From the NCBI RefSeq assembly GCF_018491765.1, contig NZ_JABWCU010000003.1, forward strand, positions 186,001-250,000: 64,000 nucleotides of DNA, read 5' to 3'. The stretch is from Novosphingobium profundi. GTDB lineage: Bacteria > Pseudomonadota > Alphaproteobacteria > Sphingomonadales > Sphingomonadaceae. Both the position numbers and the translations under genes were made by a program. Positions 51,627 through 60,900 of this stretch are shown here, piece by piece (the stretch's first letter is position 1; every line of letters starts with the position of its first letter). The notes under the pieces were generated by a model. That model saw only the letters and a list, made by a program, of their open reading frames with translations. It was not told the origin of the DNA and searched no databases.

Positions 51627-53365
51627 GCGCTGAGGACCATGGGTCGGTCGTCCGGATTGGGGATCACGCGCGCAGCGCCGTCCTCGATCGTCACCACCAT
51701 CTGCGCAACTTCGGCGAGGGCGGGGCGGTGGGTGATGGCGATGATCGTCGCGTCGGGTAGCGCAGCGCGCAAGGACAGCGCGACGTGGCGTTCGGTCTCG
51801 GGATCGAGCGCGGAGGTCGGCTCGTCGAGGATCAGCACCTCGGGGCGGCGCAGCAGCACGCGGGCGAGCGCGATACGCTGGCGTTCGCCCGCCGAGAGCG
51901 CGAGGCCGCGCTCGCCCGCGGGCGTTTCCAGCCCGCGCGGCAGGCGCGCGAGCAGCGGGTCGAGCCCGGCCTGGTGTGCCGCGAGCAGGATCTGCTCGCG
52001 GCTCGCCTCGGGTCGGGCGAAGGCGATGTTGGCGCCGATAGTGTCGTTGAAGAGATAGGGCGTCTGGTCGAGCAGGATGACCTTGTCGCGCAGGTCGTGC
52101 AGAGAAAGTGCGGTCAGGGCAATACCATCGATCATCACCGAGCCTTCGTCGGGATCAAGATAGCGCACGAGGAGGTCGGCGAGGGTCGACTTGCCCACGC
52201 CGCTTGGCCCCAGCACGGCGCAGAAGCTGCCGCGCGGGATTTCAAGGTCGAACTGGCGCAAGACGGATCGATCGTCATGCGCGATCGAGACCCGTTCGAA
52301 GCGGATCGAGCCGGTGACGCCGGAGAAGGGCAGAGGCTTTTCGTTCTCGACGACTTCGGCCTTCGTGTCGAACAGCTCGAAAATCCGCGCGAGCGAGACG
52401 CGCGCCGAACTGAGGCCCGAGACGAGCCCCATCAGCACCTGGATCGGCGCAAAGAGGCGCGACTGGTAGGCCATGAAGGCCACCAGAGTGCCGATCGACA
52501 TCGTGCCCTCAATGATCTGGTAGCCGCCGTAGAGGATCACCCCTGAGGTGGTCACCGCCAGCAGCGTGCCGGGCACTGCGCCGGCCATGAAGCTCGCCAC
52601 CTGCATGCGCAGCATGGCCTCGACGAAGGCGGAATTGCGGGTGCGGAAGCGCTGTGTCTCGTGGCTGGCCGCGTTGAGCGAGGAGACCACGCGCATGCCC
52701 ATGATGGTGTCGACCAGCAGGCTGCCGAGGTCCGCCCCGCGCTCGCGCATGGTGCGGGTGAGGGTATCGAGCCGCTTCTGGAAGCGCACGAAGAGGGCAA
52801 CGCAGGCGGGCAGCAAGACGATCGCGAGCAGGAACAGCTTCCAGTCGAGCCAGAGCATGATCGCCACGCCGCCCGTCAGCATCAGCAGGTTGGAAAGCAC
52901 CGAGAGCATCGTGTCGGCGGTCACGCGCTGGATGTCGCTGACGTCGCTGTTGATGCGCGACATGAGGTCGCCGAGGCGAAAGCGGCTGTAGAAGCGTGGC
53001 GAGAGCGACTGGAGGTGGCGCAGCAGCGCGACGCGGATGTCGAAGAGCATGTCCGCCGAAGTCGCCACGTAACGATAGCTGGCGAGGATGTTGAGCGCGT
53101 AGTTGCCCACCGTCACGCCGATCATCGCAAGGCCGATCACCACGAGCGCGGTCAGGTCGCGCTGGAGCAGCGCGTCGTCGATCAGCAACTTGGAGAGATA
53201 GGGCTGGGCGAGCCCGAGCGCGGTCGAGGCGAGGCTGACCACCAGCACCAGCGCCAGGCGCCCGAGATAAGGTCGCAGGTAGGGCAGGAGGCGCGAATAG
53301 CTGCCCCAGTCGGCGATCTTCTCTGGCTCGGCCGAGGCGGGCGGGGAAACGTCGGGCGGGGTCAT
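51623..53365 (-). CDS. qhpF: ABC exporter for the crosslinked gamma subunit
   Basis: 580 residues from the ATG at 53365; a much longer open frame upstream lies within qhpG. Residues 25-310 are a six-helix ABC transporter membrane domain; the ATPase has Walker A LGPSGVGKSTLADLLV, the signature LSAGERQRIALARVLL (A for G), Walker B EVLILDEPTSALDP and the switch His AITHRPAL. A half-size exporter that works as a dimer. In this operon it should carry QhpC across the inner membrane. Overlaps its neighbours by four bases on both sides. Confidence 0.92.
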   Translation of the reverse strand: MTPPDVSPPASAEPEKIADWGSYSRLLPYLRPYLGRLALVLVVSLASTALGLAQPYLSKLLIDDALLQRDLTALVVIGLAMIGVTVGNYALNILASYRYVATSADMLFDIRVALLRHLQSLSPRFYSRFRLGDLMSRINSDVSDIQRVTADTMLSVLSNLLMLTGGVAIMLWLDWKLFLLAIVLLPACVALFVRFQKRLDTLTRTMRERGADLGSLLVDTIMGMRVVSSLNAASHETQRFRTRNSAFVEAMLRMQVASFMAGAVPGTLLAVTTSGVILYGGYQIIEGTMSIGTLVAFMAYQSRLFAPIQVLMGLVSGLSSARVSLARIFELFDTKAEVVENEKPLPFSGVTGSIRFERVSIAHDDRSVLRQFDLEIPRGSFCAVLGPSGVGKSTLADLLVRYLDPDEGSVMIDGIALTALSLHDLRDKVILLDQTPYLFNDTIGANIAFARPEASREQILLAAHQAGLDPLLARLPRGLETPAGERGLALSAGERQRIALARVLLRRPEVLILDEPTSALDPETERHVALSLRAALPDATIIAITHRPALAEVAQMVVTIEDGAARVIPNPDDRPMVLSA

Positions 53366-54465
53366 GCGGCGGCCTCGATCGGGGCAAGGGTCAGGCCATC
53401 GAGACGATAGCGCGGTTCGGGCCAGGTCGCGAGCCGGGCGGTGCACTGGGCAAAGGCGTGCTGGGTGGAGAGGAGCTGTTCGCGCCACCAGGGGCTCTGG
53501 CCACCCGTCGCGTAGAACTGCGCGCACTGGCGCAAGTGCCGGCGCATCGCGGCGAGCAGCATCGATTGGTAATGGTCGAGGTAGGGCTGCGCGGCCCCGG
53601 CGCTGCCGTCGGTCCGGGCGATCGCGGTCAGCACCGCGCTGGCAAGGCTCGCCTCGCGCGCGGCCTGCGCGGTGCCGTCGCCGCACAGGGGGTCGAAGGC
53701 GATCGCCTCGGTGCCGCAGGCGAGCCAGCCCGGACCGGCCATCCGTTCGAGCATGCGCGGCGCGGTTTCGAATCGGCTCGGTTCGTTGTCCTGCGGGGTG
53801 ATACGTGGGCCGATATGGCGGCTCGAGGTGAGCAGTTCCTTGAGCGGGCCGCCCACGGCGAGCAGCCATCCGGCCTTCGCGCCCGCAGGGATCAGGAACA
53901 GCCAGCCGTTCTCGACCGCCTCGATCCAGCACGCGTCGGCGTCGTCGTCATGGCGCAGCTCGACGCGCAGAGCCTGGGCGCGGCGCTGGCCGAAGTGCAG
54001 GAGGGTCGGTTCGGGGAAGGGGGCGGCGGCGTGGACGCTGTAGGCACCAGGCATCGCTCTTGGCGGCCGGCCTTGCGCTTCATGCGCAGCCAGCAGGGCG
54101 GCGTGCAATTCGCCTCCCGACAGGACAAGTGCCTCGTGTGGGAGCACGCTGGGCTCCGCACCGCCCCAGGCGACAATGCGCCGACGCACGCGGCGGGTGC
54201 CTTCCAACAGGTGCGGGGCTTCGAGGCATTCGCGCAGGAGATGGACCGCGCCCGCCCCCAGCAGGATCGCAGGGGCCTGCGAGGGTGCGGGAAGCTCCAG
54301 CCTCGCAGCAAGTCCGGCCTGGGCGAGAAGCCCCCGGCAGCAATGGGCTCCAACGCCTCCCCCACGGATCGCGACGGGCGCGCTCGATGGGGGAGGCGCA
54401 TGACCTGCAGCCGGGGTCTTCGCTGTCGAGCCTTGGGCTCTGCCGCAGGTCGAAGGCAGGGTCAC
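53362..54465 (-). CDS. qhpG: Flavin-dependent monooxygenase of amine dehydrogenase maturation
   Basis: 367 residues from a GTG at 54465 (GTGA overlap with qhpB). After a Pro/Ala-rich start, PVAIRGGGVGAHCCRGLLAQ is the dinucleotide-binding fold for FAD. GDGTAQAAREASLASAVL near residue 270 matches the second flavin motif of tryptophan-halogenase-like enzymes. In this system QhpG hydroxylates the precursor Trp of the CTQ cofactor in the gamma subunit. The sequence is diverged and shorter than classic FAD monooxygenases, so the name leans on the operon. Confidence 0.78.
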   Translation of the reverse strand: MTLPSTCGRAQGSTAKTPAAGHAPPPSSAPVAIRGGGVGAHCCRGLLAQAGLAARLELPAPSQAPAILLGAGAVHLLRECLEAPHLLEGTRRVRRRIVAWGGAEPSVLPHEALVLSGGELHAALLAAHEAQGRPPRAMPGAYSVHAAAPFPEPTLLHFGQRRAQALRVELRHDDDADACWIEAVENGWLFLIPAGAKAGWLLAVGGPLKELLTSSRHIGPRITPQDNEPSRFETAPRMLERMAGPGWLACGTEAIAFDPLCGDGTAQAAREASLASAVLTAIARTDGSAGAAQPYLDHYQSMLLAAMRRHLRQCAQFYATGGQSPWWREQLLSTQHAFAQCTARLATWPEPRYRLDGLTLAPIEAAA

Positions 54466-55565
54466 GGCAGGTGCAGCAGCCCGGCCATGGTGATGTCGTG
54501 GCGCAGTTCCCAGTCGGCCTCGGGTTTCAGCGTCTTGGCGTCGTAGACCGCGATGTCGTAGCCCGCGCCGTAGATGTAGAGCTTCTGCCCGTCGGCCGAC
54601 ATCGCGAAGTAGAAGCGGCGGCGGCACTCGAACTCGGCCTTGTCGACTGCGGTGTTGGTGGTGAGGTCGAAATGCCAGAACTCGCAGCGCTGCTTGCCAA
54701 GGTCCCCGATCACCGCGACGGTGTAGCCATCCTTGCCGTCGGGCGTGACCTGCAGGCCCTCCATGCGGTCGGGCGCGGGGCCGATCGGATCGAAAGTGAA
54801 GCTGCGGCTGGTGAGGTCGAAACGGGCGACGCCAAAGACCTTGTTGTGGATGTAGGGGTCCTCGGCGTTGAACACCGAGATGTATTTGCCGGCCTCGCTC
54901 ACGGTATTGAGCGTGCCGCCGAAGCTCACGTCCTGCAGGCCCGAGGAAGAGGGCTTGGCAAGGTCGATGCGGTCGACGATCTTGAAGGTCTTGGTGTCGA
55001 TCACCCGGACCTTGTCGTCGAAGACGTAGAGCGTCTTGCCGTCGGGCGCGATCGCCATGCTGGTGCTCCAGCCCGGCGCCTTGTCCTTCTCGTCGAAATC
55101 GACCGTGCGGACCACTTCGTGGGTCTTGAGGTCGATCGTGTAGTACTGCGGCTTGCTGACCTTGTAGAGATCGGCTTCCTTGTCGAAGCGTTCACCCACG
55201 GCATAGAACAGTCGGCCCGTGGGATCGGGCACGCCGCCCTTGAAGCGGTAGCGCACCGAGGGCGTATTGAGGCTGAACTTGTTGACGACCTGGTGGCTCT
55301 TCGCATCGAGCACCTCGATGCCCGAGGTGGTGAGCGTGGTGACGTAGATCTTCGAGCGGTCGGCCGAGAGCTGGATATTGTCGGGAAGCCCCGTGTCCAG
55401 CTTGGTGAGGCCGGTAACCTTGCCGCTCACGTCGTCGATGAACTGGATCTGGTCGGGATAGCCGCCGAGCACGATGGTGCCGGCCTCGGCCGGGGCGGCC
55501 AGTGGCAGCATCGCGGCGATCGAGGCCAGGGCGGCCCCGGCGAATGCGTGACGAAGCGTTTTCAT
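54462..55565 (-). CDS. qhpB: Quinohemoprotein amine dehydrogenase beta subunit
   Basis: 367 residues from the ATG at 55565 with a signal peptide (TLRHAFAGAALASIAAMLPL, cleavage near AEAG). The rest is a seven-blade beta propeller with repeated strands: IVLGGYPDQIQFID, NIQLSADRSKIYVTTL, MAIAPDGKTLYVFDD, LQVTPDGKDGYTVAVIG, FAMSADGQKLYIYG. This is the amine-dehydrogenase beta-propeller type, which together with the gamma subunit frames the active site. A 103-base gap separates it from qhpC. Confidence 0.9.
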   Translation of the reverse strand: MKTLRHAFAGAALASIAAMLPLAAPAEAGTIVLGGYPDQIQFIDDVSGKVTGLTKLDTGLPDNIQLSADRSKIYVTTLTTSGIEVLDAKSHQVVNKFSLNTPSVRYRFKGGVPDPTGRLFYAVGERFDKEADLYKVSKPQYYTIDLKTHEVVRTVDFDEKDKAPGWSTSMAIAPDGKTLYVFDDKVRVIDTKTFKIVDRIDLAKPSSSGLQDVSFGGTLNTVSEAGKYISVFNAEDPYIHNKVFGVARFDLTSRSFTFDPIGPAPDRMEGLQVTPDGKDGYTVAVIGDLGKQRCEFWHFDLTTNTAVDKAEFECRRRFYFAMSADGQKLYIYGAGYDIAVYDAKTLKPEADWELRHDITMAGLLHLP

Positions 55566-55668
55566 GAAAGCGAACTCTTTCTCGAAAGGCGTGAGCGCGT
55601 CGCGGCCCCGCGAAAGGCCGCATACGGCACCCTTCCTGCCCCCATGGCGGAAGGGCGCCGGTGAAGGA

Positions 55669-56025
55669 TCATGGGAAGACGAGATCGAGGTTGCGCCAGT
55701 CCTTGGCTGCCGAGGAGCAGTTGCTGGCCCAGTCGGGCGAGTAGTTGACGTGGTCGGGGACCTGCACCGGCCAGAAGCAGGTGACGTAACAGTCGTAGAT
55801 GTCGCGTTCGACCGGCTGGCACAGGCCCGCGGTGCCGCCGCCGGCATCGACTTCCCAGCCCGGCGAAAAGGCCAGCGTGCAGCCCATCGGGACATGCGGA
55901 TGCTGGGTCTTCTGCTGGAGAGCGACGACGTCGTCCTCGAGCATGGGATCGGCAGGGGTTGCGGCTGCAGGCGCCAGATCGTCGATCTTCTGGGCCTTGC
56001 GGTTGATCGGCTTCAGATGCTTCAT
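55669..56025 (-). CDS. qhpC: Quinohemoprotein amine dehydrogenase gamma subunit (CTQ and thioether-crosslinked peptide)
   Basis: 118 residues: a ~40-residue leader (MKHLKPINRKAQKIDDLAPA and more) and a core that keeps every crosslink residue of the known enzyme. Using the published mature numbering (offset 42): thioethers C49-E58 (Cys7-Glu16), C69-D75 (Cys27-Asp33) and C83-D91 (Cys41-Asp49), and the CTQ cofactor pair C79-W85 (Cys37-Trp43). The core reads CTLAFSPGWEVDAGGG, LCQPVERDIYDC, YVTCFWPVQVPD. A fifth Cys, C103, lies near the end. Overlaps qhpD by four bases, fitting co-translational handover to the radical-SAM enzyme. Confidence 0.95.
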   Translation of the reverse strand: MKHLKPINRKAQKIDDLAPAAATPADPMLEDDVVALQQKTQHPHVPMGCTLAFSPGWEVDAGGGTAGLCQPVERDIYDCYVTCFWPVQVPDHVNYSPDWASNCSSAAKDWRNLDLVFP

Positions 56026-57500
56026 GACTGGCCTTTCCGCGTGGCGAAACGTTCGAGGAATTGCGGGTTCTGCGCGGCCACCGCGCCGTAGACGCGAAGG
56101 CAGGTGTCGGTCCATTCGCGGATCCAGTCGCAGTAGTGCAGGTTGGCGTGGCCGGTGTCGCCGTAGCGCACGAAGGCCTCGTGGTGGCAGCCGCCCGCGC
56201 AGAGCGGCCGGGCCCAGCAGGACTGGCATTCGTACTTGGCGCTGACGTGCCCGCGCGAGAGGAAGTCCTCGCGCTTTTCCGCGTCGATCCCGGTCTCGAT
56301 GTTGCCCAGCGTGTGGGTGTCGGCATCGGTGAAGCGGTGGCACGGCGAAAGGTCGCCCGAGGGGCTGACGCCGAGCAAGCCCAGGCCCGCACCGCACGGA
56401 TGCGACTTGTTCACGCCCTGCATCAGTTCCGCGATCGTCTCCGAGACATTGGAGAAGCCGTGCATCCGGTTCTCCAGCGCATAGTCGAGCCATTCCTGCG
56501 CCAGCGCGTGGAAGTCGGCGAGGACCCGGCTCATCCCGTCGCCGTTGATCGCGTAGTCCTGCTCGCCCGAATTGGTGACGGGCGCGAAGCCCACTTCGTG
56601 GAAGCCCAGCTCGTCCTTGAGGTGGCGGTAGATACGAAGGACGTCGGTGACGCCCTCGCTCAGCGTCACGCGAGCAGTGATGGCGCGGCTCCTGTGGCGG
56701 GCGATCAGCTTCTTCAGGCGCGGCTCGATTACCTCGTAGGAACCCTTGCCGCTCTTGTAGACGCGCCGGGCGTCCTGGAGTTCGGCGGGGCCATCGATCG
56801 AGACGGTGACGCCCACGTCGTTGTCGGCCAGGAACTCGATGATCGGGTCGGAGAGCAGCGTCGCGTTGGTGGTCAGGCTGTAGGTCATCGACCGGCCCTG
56901 CGCCGCCGCGGCCTCGTTCGCGTAGAGCACGACTTCGCGCAAAAGCTTGAAGTTCATTAGCGTTTCGCCGCCAAAGAAGGTGACGTGCACGTTCTCGCGG
57001 GCGCCAGACTGGGCAAGCAGGAAGTCGATTGAGCTCTTGGCCGTCTCGAGCGTCATGAACTTGGGCTTGCCCTGGGGCGTTGCGATCTTGTCCGCGCCGA
57101 ACTCGTAGCAGTACGTGCAGGCGAGGTTGCACTGGTTGGTGATGTTGAGCACCAGCGCCTGGAGCGGGAAGTCGGCCGGAGGGGCGGTCGGCTGCGGATC
57201 GATCGCAGGCGCGATGCGGTCCGAGACGATGCCACGCACGAAGAGCAGCTCGCGGATCAGGTCCTGCGCGTCGGCCGCGCTGTAGCCGTGGGCGAGGAGG
57301 GCACCGACGATCTCGTCGTGGCTCATCTCGCCCTCGCGCAACGCATTCAATACCGCGCGGGCACCCTCGTCGAGGGCGAAGATCGCGCCCGCGCCGACAA
57401 GGTAGACATAGGCCTGGTCCGCTGCCTCGAATTCATGCAATTCGCCGATCGCGTAGCGCGCGGTGCGGAAATCGGCGGTGGGTGTGGTCATCGTGTTCAT
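56022..57500 (-). CDS. qhpD: Radical-SAM thioether-crosslinking enzyme
   Basis: 492 residues. Residues 1-110 form a PqqD-like peptide-recognition region (LHEFEAADQAYVYLVGAGAI, FALDEGARAVLNAL). The radical-SAM cluster ligands are C124, C128, C131 (TNQCNLACTYCYEFG), followed by FFGGETLMNFKLL. The SPASM-type C-terminal cysteines lie in SHPCGAGLG, DLSPCHRF, YECQSCWARPLCAGGCHHEA and HYCDWIREWTD. It forms the Cys-to-Asp/Glu thioethers in QhpC. Overlaps qhpA and qhpC by four bases each. Confidence 0.95.
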   Translation of the reverse strand: MNTMTTPTADFRTARYAIGELHEFEAADQAYVYLVGAGAIFALDEGARAVLNALREGEMSHDEIVGALLAHGYSAADAQDLIRELLFVRGIVSDRIAPAIDPQPTAPPADFPLQALVLNITNQCNLACTYCYEFGADKIATPQGKPKFMTLETAKSSIDFLLAQSGARENVHVTFFGGETLMNFKLLREVVLYANEAAAAQGRSMTYSLTTNATLLSDPIIEFLADNDVGVTVSIDGPAELQDARRVYKSGKGSYEVIEPRLKKLIARHRSRAITARVTLSEGVTDVLRIYRHLKDELGFHEVGFAPVTNSGEQDYAINGDGMSRVLADFHALAQEWLDYALENRMHGFSNVSETIAELMQGVNKSHPCGAGLGLLGVSPSGDLSPCHRFTDADTHTLGNIETGIDAEKREDFLSRGHVSAKYECQSCWARPLCAGGCHHEAFVRYGDTGHANLHYCDWIREWTDTCLRVYGAVAAQNPQFLERFATRKGQS

Positions 57501-59338
57501 TCGGAGACCTCCGGCTGGTCCCAGCGCTTGTAGGTGGGGACGGTGATGACGAGGTACGAGCGGCCCGAAAGCGGCTTGCCGTCCTTGCCGACAAGGTCCT
57601 TGGCGGTCGCAACGACCCAGACTTCGCCGTAGTTGTTGCGTCCGAACCGGCGCTGGGGATCGGGCCCCTCGACATTGGGGGTGAACAGGCCGCTGCCCTG
57701 GTCGATCGTGCCGACGAAGTGGATGTCGTCGTCGTAAGGCACGGTCGGGAACTCGGCGAGCTTCCAGGTCGCCTCGATCGGGCGGATCGCGAAGTCGTCG
57801 GGCGTGTTCGGCTTGCCGTCGGGGCCGTTCGACCAGGCGTAGGCGGCGAACTGCTCGAAGCCCTTGGCGAACTTCAGGCCACCCAGGTGCGCCAGCGCGG
57901 TGTCGGGCGTGACCTTGACGTAATCGACGCTGGCGTAGACCGGCAGGGCCTTGGGCAGGACCGCGCTTGCGAGCGAGAGGTCACGCTGGCCGGGCACCGC
58001 GTCGGACGCGACGTCGAGCGTGACGACGGCTTCATTGGGTGTCACCGAGACCAGCTTGGCGACCTTGGTGCCGCCGCCGAAGTCGATATCGGCCGCGGTG
58101 AGGTCGGCGGGCAGGTTGGCGCCGTAGATGTGGACTTGCGCGCCCTTGGTGCCGGCCTTGATCGCATCGGCCGAGATGCCGCCGATGACGGGGGCTCCGG
58201 CCTCGCGGCGCAGCGTCACGTCGAAGCCGAACTCGTGGTATTCGCCCCAGTACCAGCGGCCCATGGCCATGGACTGGTCGGGGGCGAACCACATGGTCTC
58301 ACGCAAGTTGCTGTCGAGGCTGTCGGGCGCGCCGGCCTGTGCCGTTCCGTTGGAGGATCCGCGCCAGGAGAACCCGGTATAAATGAGCGCGCTGCCCTTG
58401 CGGGTGTGGACCGAACCGTCCTTCAACGAGCGCAGCACGGTGGTGGTGACGTATTCGTCCGAGCCCGGTTCCTTGGGGGCGACCGTCATCTCGCCGACGA
58501 ACTTTCCATGGCCGCGCATTTCGGCCGAGACCAGCCATTTCCCGCCCAGCTTGGGCGCGCGGATGCGCGGGCGCCAGGCGGCCCATTCGGGGGTGTGGAG
58601 CGGGGCGTTGGCGCTCAGCCACTTGAGCGCGGCGATGGCCTGCTTCTCGGGCTTTTCGCCCTCCTGCGGGGCCGGGCCGCCGTCTTCGTCGTAGCCTGAA
58701 CCGACCGGCGTATTGTAGATGAACTCGGCGGTCGAATAGAGCGCGCGGTGCATGTTCTGGAGGAGGCCCCATTCGCGCTTGGAGCGGCGCGAGGACATCG
58801 GCTGGGCGAAGGCGTGGCAGCTCGCGCAGGTCTGGCGCAGCGTGTCGTTGGGGATGATCGTCTCGTCCTGGATGCGCTTCTCGGCGAGGTACATCACGGG
58901 CTTGGCTTCCTCGGGCGCGAGGCCGTGGTAGGTCGAGAGGTACTTGACCACCGAGCGGGCCTCGACGGGTGAGATGTCGAGCCCGTTGAGCTTGACCATG
59001 CGCTTGATCGTCTGCGCCCAGCCTTCGGGAGTCGAGCGGATCCACGAGATGCGCGAGAGGTTGCCCTTGTCGTCGGGGGCATGGCAGGTCCCGCACTTCT
59101 GCATGGTGAGCGCGTCGGTGACGGGAATGCCTTCCTCGCTCTCGGTCCAGCCGGCGGGATCGGACGTGATGTCGTCCGGCGTCTCCGACTGCGCGATCAC
59201 GACCGAGGTCGAAAGTGCGCCTGCGGCAATCATCGAGACCATGGGAAGACGGCGCCAGGGCACCGCAAAGCGCGCGCTGGCGTCCGAGTCCGGGACTAGT
59301 CCTTGCGCATTAGTGGGCGCGGCGTCCGAGTTGCTCAT
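57497..59338 (-). CDS. qhpA: Quinohemoprotein amine dehydrogenase alpha subunit (di-heme)
   Basis: 613 residues from the ATG at 59338. An N-terminal hydrophobic stretch (31-50, LPMVSMIAAGALSTSVVIAQ) acts as signal or anchor; the preceding 30 residues are polar. Two c-type heme sites, CGTCH (82-86) and CASCH (171-175), lie in the first domain. Beta-barrel and Ig-like domains follow (GKWLVSAEMRGHGKFVGEM, VHIYGANLPADLTAADIDFG). The alpha subunit takes electrons from CTQ and passes them to a soluble carrier. First gene of the operon qhpADCBGFE; the enzyme oxidises primary amines in the periplasm. Confidence 0.94.
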   Translation of the reverse strand: MSNSDAAPTNAQGLVPDSDASARFAVPWRRLPMVSMIAAGALSTSVVIAQSETPDDITSDPAGWTESEEGIPVTDALTMQKCGTCHAPDDKGNLSRISWIRSTPEGWAQTIKRMVKLNGLDISPVEARSVVKYLSTYHGLAPEEAKPVMYLAEKRIQDETIIPNDTLRQTCASCHAFAQPMSSRRSKREWGLLQNMHRALYSTAEFIYNTPVGSGYDEDGGPAPQEGEKPEKQAIAALKWLSANAPLHTPEWAAWRPRIRAPKLGGKWLVSAEMRGHGKFVGEMTVAPKEPGSDEYVTTTVLRSLKDGSVHTRKGSALIYTGFSWRGSSNGTAQAGAPDSLDSNLRETMWFAPDQSMAMGRWYWGEYHEFGFDVTLRREAGAPVIGGISADAIKAGTKGAQVHIYGANLPADLTAADIDFGGGTKVAKLVSVTPNEAVVTLDVASDAVPGQRDLSLASAVLPKALPVYASVDYVKVTPDTALAHLGGLKFAKGFEQFAAYAWSNGPDGKPNTPDDFAIRPIEATWKLAEFPTVPYDDDIHFVGTIDQGSGLFTPNVEGPDPQRRFGRNNYGEVWVVATAKDLVGKDGKPLSGRSYLVITVPTYKRWDQPEVSE

Positions 59339-59536
59339 GCGGGGTTTGCTGCGATTTGTTCGCGAAAAGCGCATTATTTGGATTACCCCCCTGATTACAC
59401 GATGAATTCCACGATTCTTCGTTTGGGCTCGGAAAAACTGGACAATCATCAAGAGTTGGTCAAGGCGCTTTTTTGTGTCGCAGCATTTTTATGGTGGCAG
59501 CCGGCAATGGGACGGCGAGAGGCACGGTGGTGCGCC

Positions 59537-59558
59537 GCGAAAATCCTCGAATTTTCGC
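59537..59558. promoter_or_regulatory. Palindrome upstream of the qhp operon
   Basis: GCGAAAAT-CCTCGA-ATTTTCGC, 8-base perfect arms, lies about 200 bases ahead of the qhpA start and 51 bases past the MFS stop. There is no T tract, so an operator is more likely than a terminator. The 270-base gap must also contain the qhp promoter; no strong -35/-10 or -24/-12 pair was found. Confidence 0.5.
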
Positions 59559-59608
59559 CGTTTCGTGAACGGTGCCCGACGATGCCGCAGGTGCAGCGAC
59601 CCAAGGCG

Positions 59609-60820
59609 TCAAGCGGCCTGCGGCTGCTCGAGCAGGTGGGCGGCGGGTTGAAAACGGGTGCCCATCGCGCGCTCGCGTGCGTGCCAGATGGTCAGCGCGC
59701 TGCAGGCGAGCGCGATGGCCGCGCCAGCGGGCAGCAGCGGGCCGCCCGGGCTTGCGGCCATCGTCGAGAGCGACCCGATCGCGGGGCCCGCGATCATGCC
59801 CAGCGTCTGCAGGCACGAGACGAACCGCAAGTCGCGCGTCGAGCGGCAAGCGGACGCAGCGAACCCCGAACAGCGAATGACGATCGCGGTCGATCCGATG
59901 TTGAACGCGATGATGCCCAGGATGAACAGCAGCGGGTGGCCATGGATGGTGGCGAAGACCGGCGCCATCAGCGAAAGGCCGCAGAGCACGGCGGTCAGCT
60001 TGGGCGAGACGCGAATGCGTTCGGCAAAGAGCGCCAAAGCAGTGACGGCCCCGGCGAGCGAGCCGATGCTGACGGCGTTGCCGATCGTGGCGTTGCTGAA
60101 GCCCGCGGCAAGGGCCATCGATCCGGTCATCGACCAGACCATCATCGTCGCGCAGACGTAGCCCAGGATGGCCCCCGCCAGCAGCGCGATCTGGAGCGAG
60201 AAGCCGGAACCCGCCGGTTCCGCGCGGCGCACCGAGGCGTCCTGCGCTGCTCGGGACCATTCGCAGTGCGTCCCGATCGGATCCGGGACGAGGAGCAGGA
60301 TCGCCAGGAGCGCGCCCGGGACGAGCGCGAGGCCGACCAGCGCGAGGCGCGCGTCGAAGCTCTCGGCCAGCGCGGGCAGGGCGATTGCCGCGATCATGGA
60401 AAGGAGGAGTTGCAGCAGGAACGTCGCGGCGAAGGCGGCCGTCGGTCGATGGCGCGCGGCATGGGCAAGGGCCTGCGTGTAGATCAGCCCGGTGGCGAGG
60501 CCGAACGCGGCACGCAGCACCACGAGGGTCGCGAATTCGCCGCTGAGCGCGGTGCCGAGCGCCGCGGCGAGGGCCAGCAGTGCGGCCAGGGCGAACGTGT
60601 AGGGTGGGAGCCGCGATCCGGCGAGGAGGCTCAGTAGCGATCCCGCCGCCAGTCCGGCCTGCGTTGCGCTGACGATCCAGCCGTGAAGGGTTGGATCAAG
60701 CGCATGGGCCTTGCTCAGCAGCGACAGGAAGACAGGGTCAATGCCCGGCTGCAGCAGCGCGAGGGCTCCTGCGAGTATGGCTGGTACGACAACGCCTATG
60801 CGCGAGTTCGACTGCGGCAA
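59609..60820 (-). CDS. Major facilitator superfamily transporter
   Basis: 403 residues, about 12 transmembrane helices in two halves separated by a polar loop near residues 185-205 (LVPDPIGTHCEWSRAA). Typical MFS features: LHGWIVSATQAGLAAGSLLS, VVLRAAFGLATGLIYTQALA, IGNAVSIGSLAGAVTALALF. Substrate cannot be told; the YbfB/YtcJ-like sugar or drug antiporter groups look alike. It sits between a TetR gene and the amine dehydrogenase operon, so amine or aminoacid-derived transport is possible. Confidence 0.8.
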   Translation of the reverse strand: MPQSNSRIGVVVPAILAGALALLQPGIDPVFLSLLSKAHALDPTLHGWIVSATQAGLAAGSLLSLLAGSRLPPYTFALAALLALAAALGTALSGEFATLVVLRAAFGLATGLIYTQALAHAARHRPTAAFAATFLLQLLLSMIAAIALPALAESFDARLALVGLALVPGALLAILLLVPDPIGTHCEWSRAAQDASVRRAEPAGSGFSLQIALLAGAILGYVCATMMVWSMTGSMALAAGFSNATIGNAVSIGSLAGAVTALALFAERIRVSPKLTAVLCGLSLMAPVFATIHGHPLLFILGIIAFNIGSTAIVIRCSGFAASACRSTRDLRFVSCLQTLGMIAGPAIGSLSTMAASPGGPLLPAGAAIALACSALTIWHARERAMGTRFQPAAHLLEQPQAA

Positions 60821-60900
60821 AGTGACCCCCCTGAATTCGTTCGTGCACCCTCATGCACGTCGACGTTCAGGACATCGCTCTCCCGGTGTCTGGATTATGT

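Noticed and set aside
59339..59536. A sigma-54 promoter for the qhp operon
   Set aside because: No TGGCAC-N5-TTGC-like pair was found; a TTGACC/CAGTTT pair on the minus strand is too weak to list.
59303..60637. A 444-codon plus-strand open frame over the MFS gene
   Set aside because: The product is almost entirely Arg, Gly, Glu and Asp, a usual sign of reading the antisense strand of a membrane-protein gene.
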